This document shows, piece by piece, positions 45,862 to 56,304 of a stretch of DNA of 64,000 nucleotides. The DNA is from Geosiphon pyriformis. Lineage: Eukaryota; Glomeromycota; Glomeromycetes; Archaeosporales; Geosiphonaceae. Under the pieces are notes generated by a model. It saw only the letters and a program-made list of their open reading frames with translations. It was not told where the DNA came from and did not search any database. The stretch's first letter is position 1. Each line of letters starts with the position of its first letter. The stretch spans positions 942,423 through 1,006,422 of the forward strand of contig JAAOMT010000523.1 in the NCBI GenBank assembly GCA_016748015.1. The letters run 5' to 3'. Made by a program: the position numbers and the translations under genes.

Positions 45862-47247
45862 ATGAACCCCGAAAACTACAACAATCTCAAACAATATTTG
45901 GAGACATTAACAATCCCAACAGATTGATCCCCAGACAAAAAACATCGGTTACAACAACAAGCCAAACAATATTTTCTACACAACAACATTATTTATTATT
46001 GAAATTTCAAAAACCCAACCAAACCACTCAGATTAATACAAGAACCAGAAAAAGAAACCATTTTATACAACATGCACTCGGATCCTTTATCAGCACACTT
46101 CGGAAAAGATAGCACCACCCAAAGAACACTAAAATACTACTTTTGGCCTCAAATAAGAAAAGACATTCACGAATATGTCGAATCTTGTGATAGTTGTCAA
46201 AGAAGAGGAGAAACTTGCCCTACAGAACCTTTAAATCCAATCAAAGTTGGACAGCCTTTTGACAGAGTTGGTATCAATTTAGTCGGACCACTATCTATCA
46301 CTACTCAAGGAAACCATTATATTGCAGTAGCTGTAGACTATCTTACTAAATGGCCTGAAGCCAGAGCCATTCAATGAGCAGATGTAAAATCAGTAGCAAA
46401 TTTCATCTACGAAGACATTATTTGTAGACATGGATGTCCAATTGAACTTTTATCCGATTAGGGAACACACTTTGTGAACAACCTGATACAAGAAATTTGT
46501 GAACAATTTAATGTCAAAAGACCTCTGTCTTTGCCCTACCATCCACAAACAAACGGACTTGTGAAACGTTTTAACAAAACATTGTGTGAGTTATTAGCCA
46601 AAGTTTCAACCGATTTTGAGCAAGAATGGGATCTCTTTATTTCATCAGTGTTATTAGCATATAAGACATTAAAACAAGATACCACGAAACACACACCATT
46701 TGATTTAACTTATGGAAGGACAGCAACATTATCAATCAGTTTTACAGTGGAAACATACCCAGCACAACTGATTGATGAAAACAATTTCCAAGAAACGCTT
46801 CAGCGAAGAGCCTACACTCTGCTTAGCACATTGGAAGGAAAACGACAAATAGCAGCCACCCATATTGAACACTCCCAAGCTCAACAAAAAGAACGGCATG
46901 ATGACAAATTGCCTTCAGTCACCAATAAATTCAAAATTGGAAACAAAGTTTTCTTACACAAAACTAAAGCTGAAAAACAATAGAGTGGAAAATTTGAAAA
47001 TAAATGGGATGGACCATTCTTTATCCATGAAGTCCTAGGCAATGAATCATACAAGCTAAGACTTGATGACAAAATCCTAGCAAAAGTTGCACATGGAGAT
47101 TGTTTGAAACACTATTATTCCAGAAACAATCCTGAACCATTAATTCCACAAATTGGTACACATTTCCCTTTGGTCAGTCCTGAAGATATTCCCCAGAACT
47201 TAGAACCAATAGTTGTCATTGAACAACCTTCCAACCTGAACACTTAA
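45862..47247 (+). pseudogene. Integrase ORF of C (separate ORF, 461 codons)
   Basis: ATG 45862 lies 49 nt after the ORF1 stop, in the +1 frame; TAA 47245-47247. HHCC region (HSDPLSAHF...SCDSCQRRG), GINLVGPL where the first core Asp of DLVGP is Asn, second Asp in LLSD before a stop, and QTNGLVKRFNKTL with Lys for the catalytic Glu. C-terminal module GPFFIHEVLGNESYKLRLDD. Stops at 45925, 46000, 46375, 46459 and 46981. Two catalytic residues are lost, so the protein is dead even apart from the stops. Confidence 0.9.
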
Positions 47248-47362
47248 TTTAATTTTACTAGTTATTCTCTTATAATTTAGAAACAATCTCACAAAAACAA
47301 AACAAAAATAGCATAAAAACCCATACACCAAAAATTATTTTTATTTTTTTCAATTGCTTATA

Positions 47363-47765
47363 ATGACTATTCCTTAAAACATTCAACAATTATCCCAAAA
47401 ACTAATGTTAGCTTTAAAAACAATACCCAAATTATCCATTACTGTTACTGAAAACCACATAAATTATACCCAAACAGAAGTAGTTACAAAATTAGCCCCA
47501 AATTCACAAAAATATCACCCGTATAAAAAGAACACAAGAAGTTATACTGGAATTCACCTGCCAGAACTTTTAAAGCTTGCTTTAAGAGAAAACCTAATGC
47601 TCACTCTGATTAGTATTCCACTAAATGCTACAATTCAACAAAAACTTCAACTGTGTCTTAATAAGAAAAACACTGAATATCCTTCAATCTATAGATATTT
47701 TCACATTGGAAAAACACTCTACAAATGGAAACTGGAACTTACAACAGCAAACCTCACAAAAGAAG
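47363..47765 (+). pseudogene. Gypsy ORF3 of C, N-terminal part (cut by gap)
   Basis: ATG 47363 (MTIP, then TAA, then NIQQLSQKLMLALKTI), 115 nt after the integrase stop. Aligns with ORF3 of B: ITVTENHINY against ITVNSSKITY, and YPSIYRYFHIGKTLYKW against FPINYCYYQLGKHLNIQ. Apart from the early stop the frame is open up to the N run at 47766. The C-terminal half is in the gap. Confidence 0.75.
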
Positions 47766-48080
47766 NNNNNNNNNNNNNNNNNNNNNNNNNNNNNNNNNNN
47801 NNNNNNNNNNNNNNNNNNNNNNNNNNNNNNNNNNNNNNNNNNNNNNNNNNNNNNNNNNNNNNNNNNNNNNNNNNNNNNNNNNNNNNNNNNNNNNNNNNNN
47901 NNNNNNNNNNNNNNNNNNNNNNNNNNNNNNNNNNNNNNNNNNNNNNNNNNNNNNNNNNNNNNNNNNNNNNNNNNNNNNNNNNNNNNNNNNNNNNNNNNNN
48001 NNNNNNNNNNNNNNNNNNNNNNNNNNNNNNNNNNNNNNNNNNNNNNNNNNNNNNNNNNNNNNNNNNNNNNNNNNNNNNNN
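47766..48080. other. Sequence gap (315 N)
   Basis: It lies between ORF3 and the 3' LTR of C. The missing pieces (about 350 bp of LTR plus the rest of ORF3) exceed 315 bp, so the gap size is probably too small. Confidence 1.
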
Positions 48081-48713
48081 AAGTTCATAGAATAGTGTTA
48101 CAACAAGTTGTATAAAAGAAGAGCTTCTCTCTTCGAGAAAATATATCTTACTTTAGATTTATCTCTTAAAAACTGTCCTATACACACAAAAAGAAATAAA
48201 TATTAAATAATTCGAAAAAAACCAAATTCTTTAAATTATTGTACTTGGAAAAATCCCCAAAACCCAACTAACGTTTTGAAATTGATTAGCTACCAATTTC
48301 AGTAAACTGTTAGTGACTTCAGGTCTGGATAGAAAACGTTTCCCTTGATAAAATTCTATTTCTTTTACATTTCTTTTATTTTCTTTTATTTTCTTATCAT
48401 AATCATTAGGGTAATCTACAGACAAGATTCCTGTAGAAAAGTTGACTTTCACAGCAAAGTAACTACACATTTTTAGTGAGCTTCCAGACGAGCAATTCTT
48501 GGGAAAAAGTTGATGTTTACTACAATGTAACTACATAAAGCAACTGGCATGGAATTGGCCATTCCACTCATAAGCCTAGCAAGTTCAAATTATAGGAGAT
48601 AATTTGAAGATAAATTCAGTTACTGAAGATTCAACCACATCCAGAAAACGTGAACTCACAGCAAATAAATATCAACAACATTACAGAAAAGAGACCAAAA
48701 ACCTCTGGTAACA
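48081..48713 (+). repeat. Family-C 3' LTR, last 633 bp
   Basis: Colinear without indels with 39513-40145 and ends TAACA at 48709-48713. 27 differences, all transitions. Its U3 array is lost in the gap; the TATA box TATAAAAG is at 48111-48118. Confidence 0.92.
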
Positions 48714-48918
48714 ATATACATAATTGAGATTTCTCAATTTCTTAATTCTTCATACCAGGAATTTTGCAATTTCTTTTAAGAAGAATTCTAAAATTCTGCA
48801 ATTCTTGGAATTCTGCAATTCCTTTAAGAGGAATTCTGGAATTCCACATTTATTACATCTTCTTCTGATTGGCTAATTTATATACTACTATTCTTTCTAT
48901 ATTTTATGAGTAATAATA
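48714..48918 (-). repeat. Family-A LTR fragment, promoter half only
   Basis: Starts within the TATA element (ATATACATAATTGAG), directly joined to the TAACA of the C LTR, and includes the GAATTCC array and ATTGGCTAATTTATA, ending near TAATA (about 48914). The R-U5 half is absent. Confidence 0.7.
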
Positions 48919-49820
48919 GGCTGTTATAATGGTTTGGCAATTGAATCAATAGGTGATCAATTAATTATGACTACTGAAGATAATTGTTGACTGATATTAT
49001 CAGAGTTGAGATTGTTCTGATTTTAAATATTTGGAGTTTTAATCTCCAGATTTTCTATAATTGGGTTTTTTGATAATTGAATTTTTGATCTTTGTCTTCT
49101 TTTTTTTCTGATTCAGTTACTTTTCAAGAATCAGCTGTTTCAAAATCTGGTTGGGGTAATGGTAATTGAAATCTTGATGGCATAGTTGATTGTGATTTAA
49201 ATCTTTCAAAGTATTTGCTGTATGTATCTAATAAATTGGTTTTTGATTGTTTGCTTTGAAATAGAATTTGAACTAGTGGTGTTTTTGTAGATAATAATGC
49301 GAATTCTGATGGTATATTAATGATACTTTTTGGAGTATGGTGATAGAATGAATGTGTTGGTAAATTGACTTTTTGTTTTTTTCAAGTGGGCACTTGTATC
49401 TTTTTGGATGTTATTGCTGGTGTTTGTAATTTTCTTTTGTCTTTGCTTGTGTAAGTGATTGGGTATCTTTGTTAAGTGTGGATTTTAATTTCTTTATTGA
49501 TTTTTATAAGGATTGCTGAGAAATTATGATTTACTGGTAGGCTGGTGTTTTGAATTAATTTGTTGTAAAAATTTTCTCTAGCTGAATTGGTTTCTATTGG
49601 TACTCTTAGCAAATATGAAATTTTTTCATTGATATAGAAGTTGAAAGCTAATTCTGTTAATAAGTAATTGTTGGTTAATCCCAAGTGTTAACAGTAGTAT
49701 TGAAATAAGAATTTAGCAAATCCTAAATGGTTTGTCCCTATTTTTTTTGATTCTGCCACTTTTTTTTTTGTGCATTGGTGCTAGTTCTCAATAGAATTAT
49801 ACTTTACAAGAAATACCAAA
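48919..49820 (-). pseudogene. Gag 5' region of element D
   Basis: On the minus strand, from the LTR at 49821: TTTGGTATTTC (degenerate primer-binding site), then a Gag-like stretch with LTNNYLLTELAFNFYI, YLLRVPIETNSARENFYNKL and, further on, IPSEFALLSTKTPLVQILF and FERFKSQSTMPSRFQLPLPQ, with several stops. Matches the left-edge fragment 1-437. It is cut at about 48918 by the LTR fragment; protease, RT and integrase of this element are not here. Confidence 0.65.
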
Positions 49821-50766
49821 TGTTAAAGGTAATTATTTGAGTAGTTAGAGTAAATAACAAACCTATAATTTGGTGCTCAATTAATATAGAATAGTAGTAA
49901 TCTGAAGGTTTTTGTGTTCTGAAAGTTTTGATTAAGTTTTTTGTATAATAAACAGAGATTCTCATGTTGTTTTATTCGTAGCTTCCTGAAATTGCAATTC
50001 TGTCAATTTTTTTCTCAGCTTGGTAGCCAGCAATCCTCTAGTAAGCAATCTGTAATTCTTATGTATTCTACCCACTTGCAAAAGTCTTTTATCAGACAAT
50101 TTTTAATTCAATAACTCAGTACTTAATTCTTAAGAAGTTTAATAAACCACCAACAAAATACAAAAATAAAATAAAATAAAATAAAAAAAATTAAGCCAAG
50201 GCAATACAAGTCAGTATTCCATTAATAACTGTGATCAAAAGCTATTGTTCCCATGTGATTTAAGTATTAATTATTATTAACATTTAGAGTTGATAGCAAG
50301 CAATTGGATTTGAGATGCTGAATAAATATATTTATTGATATTTAGAATAATATGATTTCTAATTAAGGAATGGTAATTAATAAATTTTTGTCTGGAAATT
50401 CTATCTTTTCTGCTTCTAATACTACTGTTATATATACATATTTTCTAGTTTTACAGGATTGCTTTAGATTATCTGTTCTTGCTAACTATTGCTTTGTTTT
50501 CTTATATTATAATTAATTATTCTATGTTATAACATGTTATCTAATATTATTACACATTATTCTGTGTTATCCTATATTATAATATATTATCTTATATTAT
50601 AATGTATTATTCAGTGTTATCCTGCATTATAACATATTATCCTATGTTATAACATGTTATCTAACATTATTGTGTGTTATTTTGTGTCTCTTTATGTTTC
50701 ATCATGTTTTTCTTTAAGTCATGTTTTTCTTTCTTTTTTTGATAAGCTTTTTTTTTTCAAGTAACA
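49821..50766 (-). repeat. Family-D LTR, 5' LTR of a minus-strand element (946 bp)
   Basis: TGTTAAAGG at 49821 to TAACA at 50762-50766. Similar to family A up to the TATA element (about 50428-50440, GTTATATATACATA), then different, with its own repeat array. Confidence 0.8.
50501..50690 (-). repeat. U3 array, family D: strict 10-bp NTTAT periodicity
   Basis: Nineteen consecutive 10-bp units, nearly all ending TTAT (for example CTTATATTAT, TCTATGTTAT, AACATGTTAT, CCTATATTAT). Higher-order repeats are also visible (CTATGTTATAACATGTTAT near 50522 and 50642). It lies upstream of the TATA element in element orientation. Confidence 0.85.
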
Positions 50767-50816
50767 ATGGCTAAAAGAATTAAATACCAAACTATGCTAA
50801 TATTGTTTAATTCACA

Positions 50817-53346
50817 GTGATTTTGAATATTGTGATAATTGTGATCTCATTTACAATCCACCACTATGTATGATCTATACAATCCCTGAAAAAGAAGAAC
50901 TAATTAGCAGCTGTATATTAGAATTAGAATTACCATTCAATCACAATTCAAACTTTGATAATAATAATAATAATAACAATAGTTCCAGCTCCATGTAATA
51001 TAGCAACAATAACAACAACCATAATTTAAACTTAGATACAAACCCAGAACAATATATTGCTCTTTTTGATCTCTCTAAGGAGCAAGAGCTTAAATGGTTC
51101 AGTGATAACAATAAAGATATCATTCCAGAAAGCACACATAATACTAATGCCAGATTTGATTTAAAATATCCTGAAATAAATGTCATAAAATTGGAGCCAT
51201 ATTTATGCACATATATTGATCTGAAAGTAGCATTAGAAATTCCCACAACAACAATAGTTCAACTAGCATCTAGAAGTAGTTTAGCAAAAAAAAGGATTAA
51301 TATTAGAAGAGAAATAATTGATGCAGAATATGTAGGAAATATTATTACAATGCTACAAAATGATTTAAAAAAGATCTATATTATAAAGCCAAATAAAAAA
51401 ATAGCACAAACAATATTTTTGCTTCTGATTAAAACAGCTCAATTAGTTTTAGTGAGAAAAAGAAAGGAATTAGGGATTACAACTAGAGAGATTAGTGGAT
51501 TCAGATTCATAGATAAAATAAATGTACCTGTTAATATGGCAGAGAAAGAAATTATTAATAAAAGAGAAATTATCTTCATCTATTAATTAATTTTTATTCC
51601 ACCATATGACAGGTATATGTTAGCATTAGAAAAAAAAGTAAAAAATCAGGCTTAAATGTTTAAAACAAAAGCTATAATTTGTGAATTAGAAAAGATTGGG
51701 CTTACCAATCTGTACATATTAGTTAAAAGCCCGAAACACATAAAAATTTCTATTTACAACACAACTGGAGATGTCATTAAAATACCAAAAAGACCTATTA
51801 TCAGATATATAAGCACAAAAATAGAAAATCAACCACCAAACTCCATTCCAGACTTTTCATAACTGTGTGAATATGTGGATATCACATCACAAACCATATA
51901 TGAATGAGAAAAATGTTATCTGCTTCAACCAGAACAATTGAAACAGATGAACTTGGAAAACTTAGACCCACTTTAACATATATAAATCAAGATGCTACTT
52001 AACAACTTTACAGATATCTTTGCCAATAAAAACAAATTTGGCAGAACTGATATTATCCAACATCAAATTAAGATCAGAGATACAATGCCAATTAAACAAA
52101 GAGCATACTAAGTACCACTAGCAAGCCATGAAATCATCTGACAAGAAATCCATTGGATGTTAAACAATGAGTTAATTTAATCATCAATAAGTTTATGGTC
52201 ATTACCAGTAGTATTAATCTGTAAAAAAAATGGAAAGATCCGATTTTGTGTAGATTATAGAAAACTCAATGGTATTACTTGTGGAGACAGCTATTCAACT
52301 CCACAAATCTAAGAATTATTTAATGTTTTTAGAGGAAAGAAATAGTTTTCAATATTAGATTTGAATAGTGATTACTGGCAGGTAGCCATGAATTCAGATA
52401 ACAAAAAAAAACTGCATTTATAACTAGAGAAAGAAATTTTGAATTTGAAATAATGCTATTTGACTTGATGAATACACCAGCCATATTCTAATAACTAATG
52501 AAAATTGTTTACATTGGACTACTATAGAAATCAATAATTGTTTACTTAGATAATACCAATATGTTCTCCAAAACATTTAATAATCATTTACACCATCTTC
52601 AACAAGTATTTGAAAGATTAAAAAGAGTTGGATTAAAGTTAAATACAATCAAGTGTTTTTTTGAAAAAACTGAACTCAAGTTTTTGGAACATGTCATAAG
52701 CAAAGACAGTATCAAAACAGATTCAGACAAAATTGAAATAGTTAAAAACTTTTTAGTACCCACCAACTCGACCAAACTATAAGCATTATTGGAATTTGTA
52801 GATTATTACTACTGCTTCATTAAAGATTTTTCCAAACTGGCTCAGCTATTACACTAGCTCTAAACAAAGAATACCAAATATGAATAGACAGAAAACCAGC
52901 AAAAAGTTTTTAATATATTAAGATGAAAGCTTGTTTAAGCTATAGTATTAATTTATCCAGATCACAACAAATCATTTATCATTACAACCAATGTGTTAAG
53001 TCAAGCATTAGGAACTGTACTATCTTAAAAAAGACCAGATAAAAGAAAACATCCAGTAGTATATACTAATTATAGCTTAAGTTCAATAAAAAAAAACTAT
53101 GAAACTCCAGCATTAAAACACTTAGCAATCTATTGGACAGTTATAAAATGGAAAAAATACTTAAGCCAGAAATTCAACATATACACTAATCATAAAAGAT
53201 TGACTTCAATTCAGAAACAAGAATTTGGAGATGATTGCCATATAAGATAGAAAATAAAACTTTTACTATTTAATTATATAGTACATTACAAAAAGGAAAA
53301 AAAAAACAGAAATGCTAATGGTTTATCACAAATAAAACAAATCTAA
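50817..53346 (+). pseudogene. ORF1 of A3: Cys domain end-dUTPase-RT-RNase H, decayed
   Basis: Starts within the Cys domain (EYCDNCDLIYNP), preceded by ~50 bp of unassigned sequence. dUTPase about 51130-51540: ARFDLKYP, ASRSSLAKKRI (motif 2 intact), EIIDAEYVGNIITML, KKIAQTIF, REISGFRFID. RT fragments: IRFCVDYRKLNGI, FSILDLNSDYWQVAM, YLDNTNMFSKTF (second Asp of the YLDD box is Asn). RNase H shows FIITTNVLSQALG, again Asn for the first Asp. Dozens of stops, mostly TAA/TAG where A2 has CAA, CAG or TGG. Ends TAA 53344-53346. Confidence 0.85.
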
Positions 53347-53376
53347 GAACATTCCAACCCAAAAATATAACAAAAG

Positions 53377-54753
53377 ATAAATACACAAAAATACTAACAA
53401 CTCCAATATTATATAGACACTCAATGATTTAAGAAGAAATTATCTCAAAAGGAATGAAACAATATAAAACAATGATCCAAATATTTTATCACCAATTAAA
53501 ATATACTTTATTAAAAGAACAAAAAAAATTCAGATCAACCAACCAGAATAATCACAAAACCAGAGAAAAAAACAATATTATTTAACATGCACTTAGATCC
53601 AACAGCAAGACATTTTTATAATAAAGCAACCATAGAAAGAACTAGAAAAAAATATTATTGGCTATCAATGTATCCAGACATTATTTAATATGTTCAAAAT
53701 TGTGATGCTTGTTAGAGAAGAGGAGGAACAAGATCAAGCAAACCATTAAAACCAATCAAAATGAGACAACCATTTGATCACATTGGAATCGACTTAGTTG
53801 GATCATTAACAATTACCAGTAAAGGTAACAAATATATTGTAGTAGTCATAAATTATCTCACAAAATGGCCAGAAACAAAAGCAATTCAAAAAGCAAATGC
53901 AGAATCCATAGCCAAATTCGTTTATCAAGATCTAATTTGTCAACATAGATGTCCAAAAGAATTATTATTAGATTAAGGAACTCATTTTATAAACAGAACA
54001 CTAGAATTAAGTCAAAAATTTGGAATTAAAAGACTACTATTATCACTATATCATCCACAAACAAATAGTTTAGTTGAAAGATTTAACAGAACATTGTGTA
54101 AAGCAATTGTCAAGATCAGCCAAGAAAACCAGAATAAATAGAATTTGTTTATACTATCAGTATTATTTATTTATTAGACAATGAAACAAAATACTACTCA
54201 AGCAACACTATTCAAATTAGTATATAATAGAACAACAACATTACTAGTGGAGATAAAAGTCAATACATATCTAACAGAACTAATAACAGAAGACAATTTT
54301 CAAAAAACATTGTTAAAAAAAATATATAACTTAATGGAAACTTTGGAAAACAAATGATAAAAAGCAGTTAACAACATTCAAAAGTCACAAGCAAAACAAA
54401 AAAAATGACATAATAACCAATTATTAGATAAACCAGTTGAATTTAAGATTGGAAACAAAGTACTTCTATATTGTATCAAAGTGAAAAAACAATGGAGTGA
54501 AAAATTTGATCTTAAATGGGATGGGCCATTTTACATAGAAGAAATTTTAGGAAATGGAGCTTATAAATTAAGATAGAACAACAAAATTTTAACCAAAGCA
54601 GCACATGATAATTAACTAAAATCTTATCACAATATAGTATTATCTACTAATAATATTCCACAATTAAGAGTACAAAAAATACTAGTTCAACCAGAAGAGA
54701 TTCCACAAGATCTAGAACCAATAATAATTATTAACATAAACACATCAAATTAA
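53377..54753 (+). pseudogene. Integrase ORF of A3, decayed but with intact core residues
   Basis: The start has become ATA (53377); TAA 54751-54753; about 459 codons. Zinc region HLDPTARHF...NCDAC. The core keeps all three acidic residues: GIDLVGSL, LLLD (followed by a stop) and QTNSLVERFNRTL. It is the only copy here with the catalytic Glu. C-terminus GPFYIEEILGNGAYKLR. About ten stops and a small deletion near 53995. Confidence 0.85.
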
Positions 54754-54803
54754 GACACCAGAACTTTATATAAAGAGTTGACATGTGACAAAGATATTAG
54801 AAA

Positions 54804-55436
54804 ATAGAAATTACTGACAATATTCACACACTGGCACAACAACTTTTTCAACTGATTCAACAACAAAACATGGAAATTACAATTAACCAACAAATCATTT
54901 GATATAAAGATACAAAGAAAAGATATTGATTTGAAATACAAAAAAAACCAGAAAACACCATTGACAAAATAATTAGAAAAATAAAATTGGCAATAGAAAG
55001 TCAAACAAATATTACATTATATCAAGAGTTGACCAAAGAAACTTGGAATTGGTGAATACAACAATTTCTAAAAAACTTTTGTTATTTCTATTTAGGACAA
55101 CACCTAAATATTCAAGACTTATATACAGATAAAACAAAATAATTATTCAACACAACAATATTACAACAACTTAAGCAATTTGTGAAAAAGAACAATCTAA
55201 CAATACAAGCACAAGCCATCTATCAATTACATGCTGGATTTTAAGACTGACCAGAAATACTATTCAATACAGTAATAGACACAATTACCACAAATCAAAT
55301 AGAAAAAATAACAAATGACCAATTTAAAAAATTACAGATCAGAATAACACAAGTAATTCTAGAAAAAAAATTTCAAGAAATAATTCAAGATGGAGAGTTG
55401 GAAGAGTTAAGAGATCTCAATAGAACTCAATATTAA
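54804..55436 (+). pseudogene. Gypsy ORF3 of A3, unknown accessory protein
   Basis: Begins ATA GAA ATT ACT GAC (start codon lost) and ends TAA 55434-55436. Shows IHTLAQQLFQLIQQQNMEIT, NFCYFYLGQHLNIQDLYTDK, IEKITNDQFKKLQIRITQV and NRTQY at the end. At least six stops. The polypurine-like AAAAAAAGAGAATAA and the LTR follow directly. Confidence 0.8.
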
Positions 55437-55449
55437 AAAAAGAGAATAA

Positions 55450-56304
55450 TGTTACTTATAGAATATAGGAATCAGAATAATATATATATTAACTAATCAG
55501 AAGTAGATATAGTAAATATGAAATTTCAAGATTCCTTTCAAAGGAATTATAGGATTTCAGGAATTACAAAATTCTCTATAAGGAATCACAAAATTCCAGA
55601 ATTTCCAGAATTTCTCTCAAAGAATTGCAGAATTGCAGAAATTTCAGAATTTCTGGCAGGAAAAATTGAGGAATTAAGGAATTTCAAATATGTATATATA
55701 ATAGTAGCATTAGAAACAAAAAAAACAGACCTCTCAGTTTAGATTTCATCTAAGCAATCTTTTAAATTACAAATATCAATAAATAATTATTTGCTATTTC
55801 AATCTATTTTTATTGCTATTAACATGAAGTGTTAATAGCAATGAACATTTAAAACATATTGAAACAATAGCTCTTGATTACAGCTATTGACAGGATACTA
55901 ACTGAATTGTCTTGGCTTAATTTCTTTATCTTTTTTATTTTCTTTATTTTTTTTTGTTGTTTTTGTATTGTTACTAATTAATTACAAAAATACATGCTGA
56001 ATAATTGATGTCACAGATAGTCTGGTAAAAAACCTGAATAGAAGAGTATAGATTGAGAGATTTGGATAGCTTACCAGAAGAGCATGACTGCCAGAATAAA
56101 CTGGCCACCAAGCTGAAGAAAAAAATTAGGAAACATATTACTAATAACTTGTATACTGCAATTATTGAATCTCTGTTTATTATACAAAAATTTAACCAAA
56201 ATCTTCAGATACAAACCTTCAAATATCACCAACCATATTAGCTATTGAGCACCAAGTTACAGATTTGTTATTTGATTTGAGACTCCAAATAATCACCTAT
56301 AACA
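55450..56304 (+). repeat. Family-A LTR, 3' LTR of A3 (855 bp)
   Basis: TGTTACTTATAG at 55450 to TAACA at 56300-56304. GAATTCC-type array 55519-55690, TATA element TATGTATATATAATAG at about 55689-55704. It joins directly to the truncated dUTPase of A4. Confidence 0.88.

Noticed and set aside
40170-47247. Alternative genetic code with TAG/TGA/TAA read as amino acids
   Set aside because: All three stop types would have to be sense codons, and the same stops interrupt different positions in different copies; SerRS and the THOC1-like gene use TAA and TGA as normal stops with no internal ones.
47684-48088. Open frames running through the N block
   Set aside because: They consist of unknown bases; only 47363-47765 has real coding sequence (ORF3).
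50501-50690. CRISPR array
   Set aside because: The 10-bp units have no spacers, lie inside an LTR and the genome is eukaryotic.
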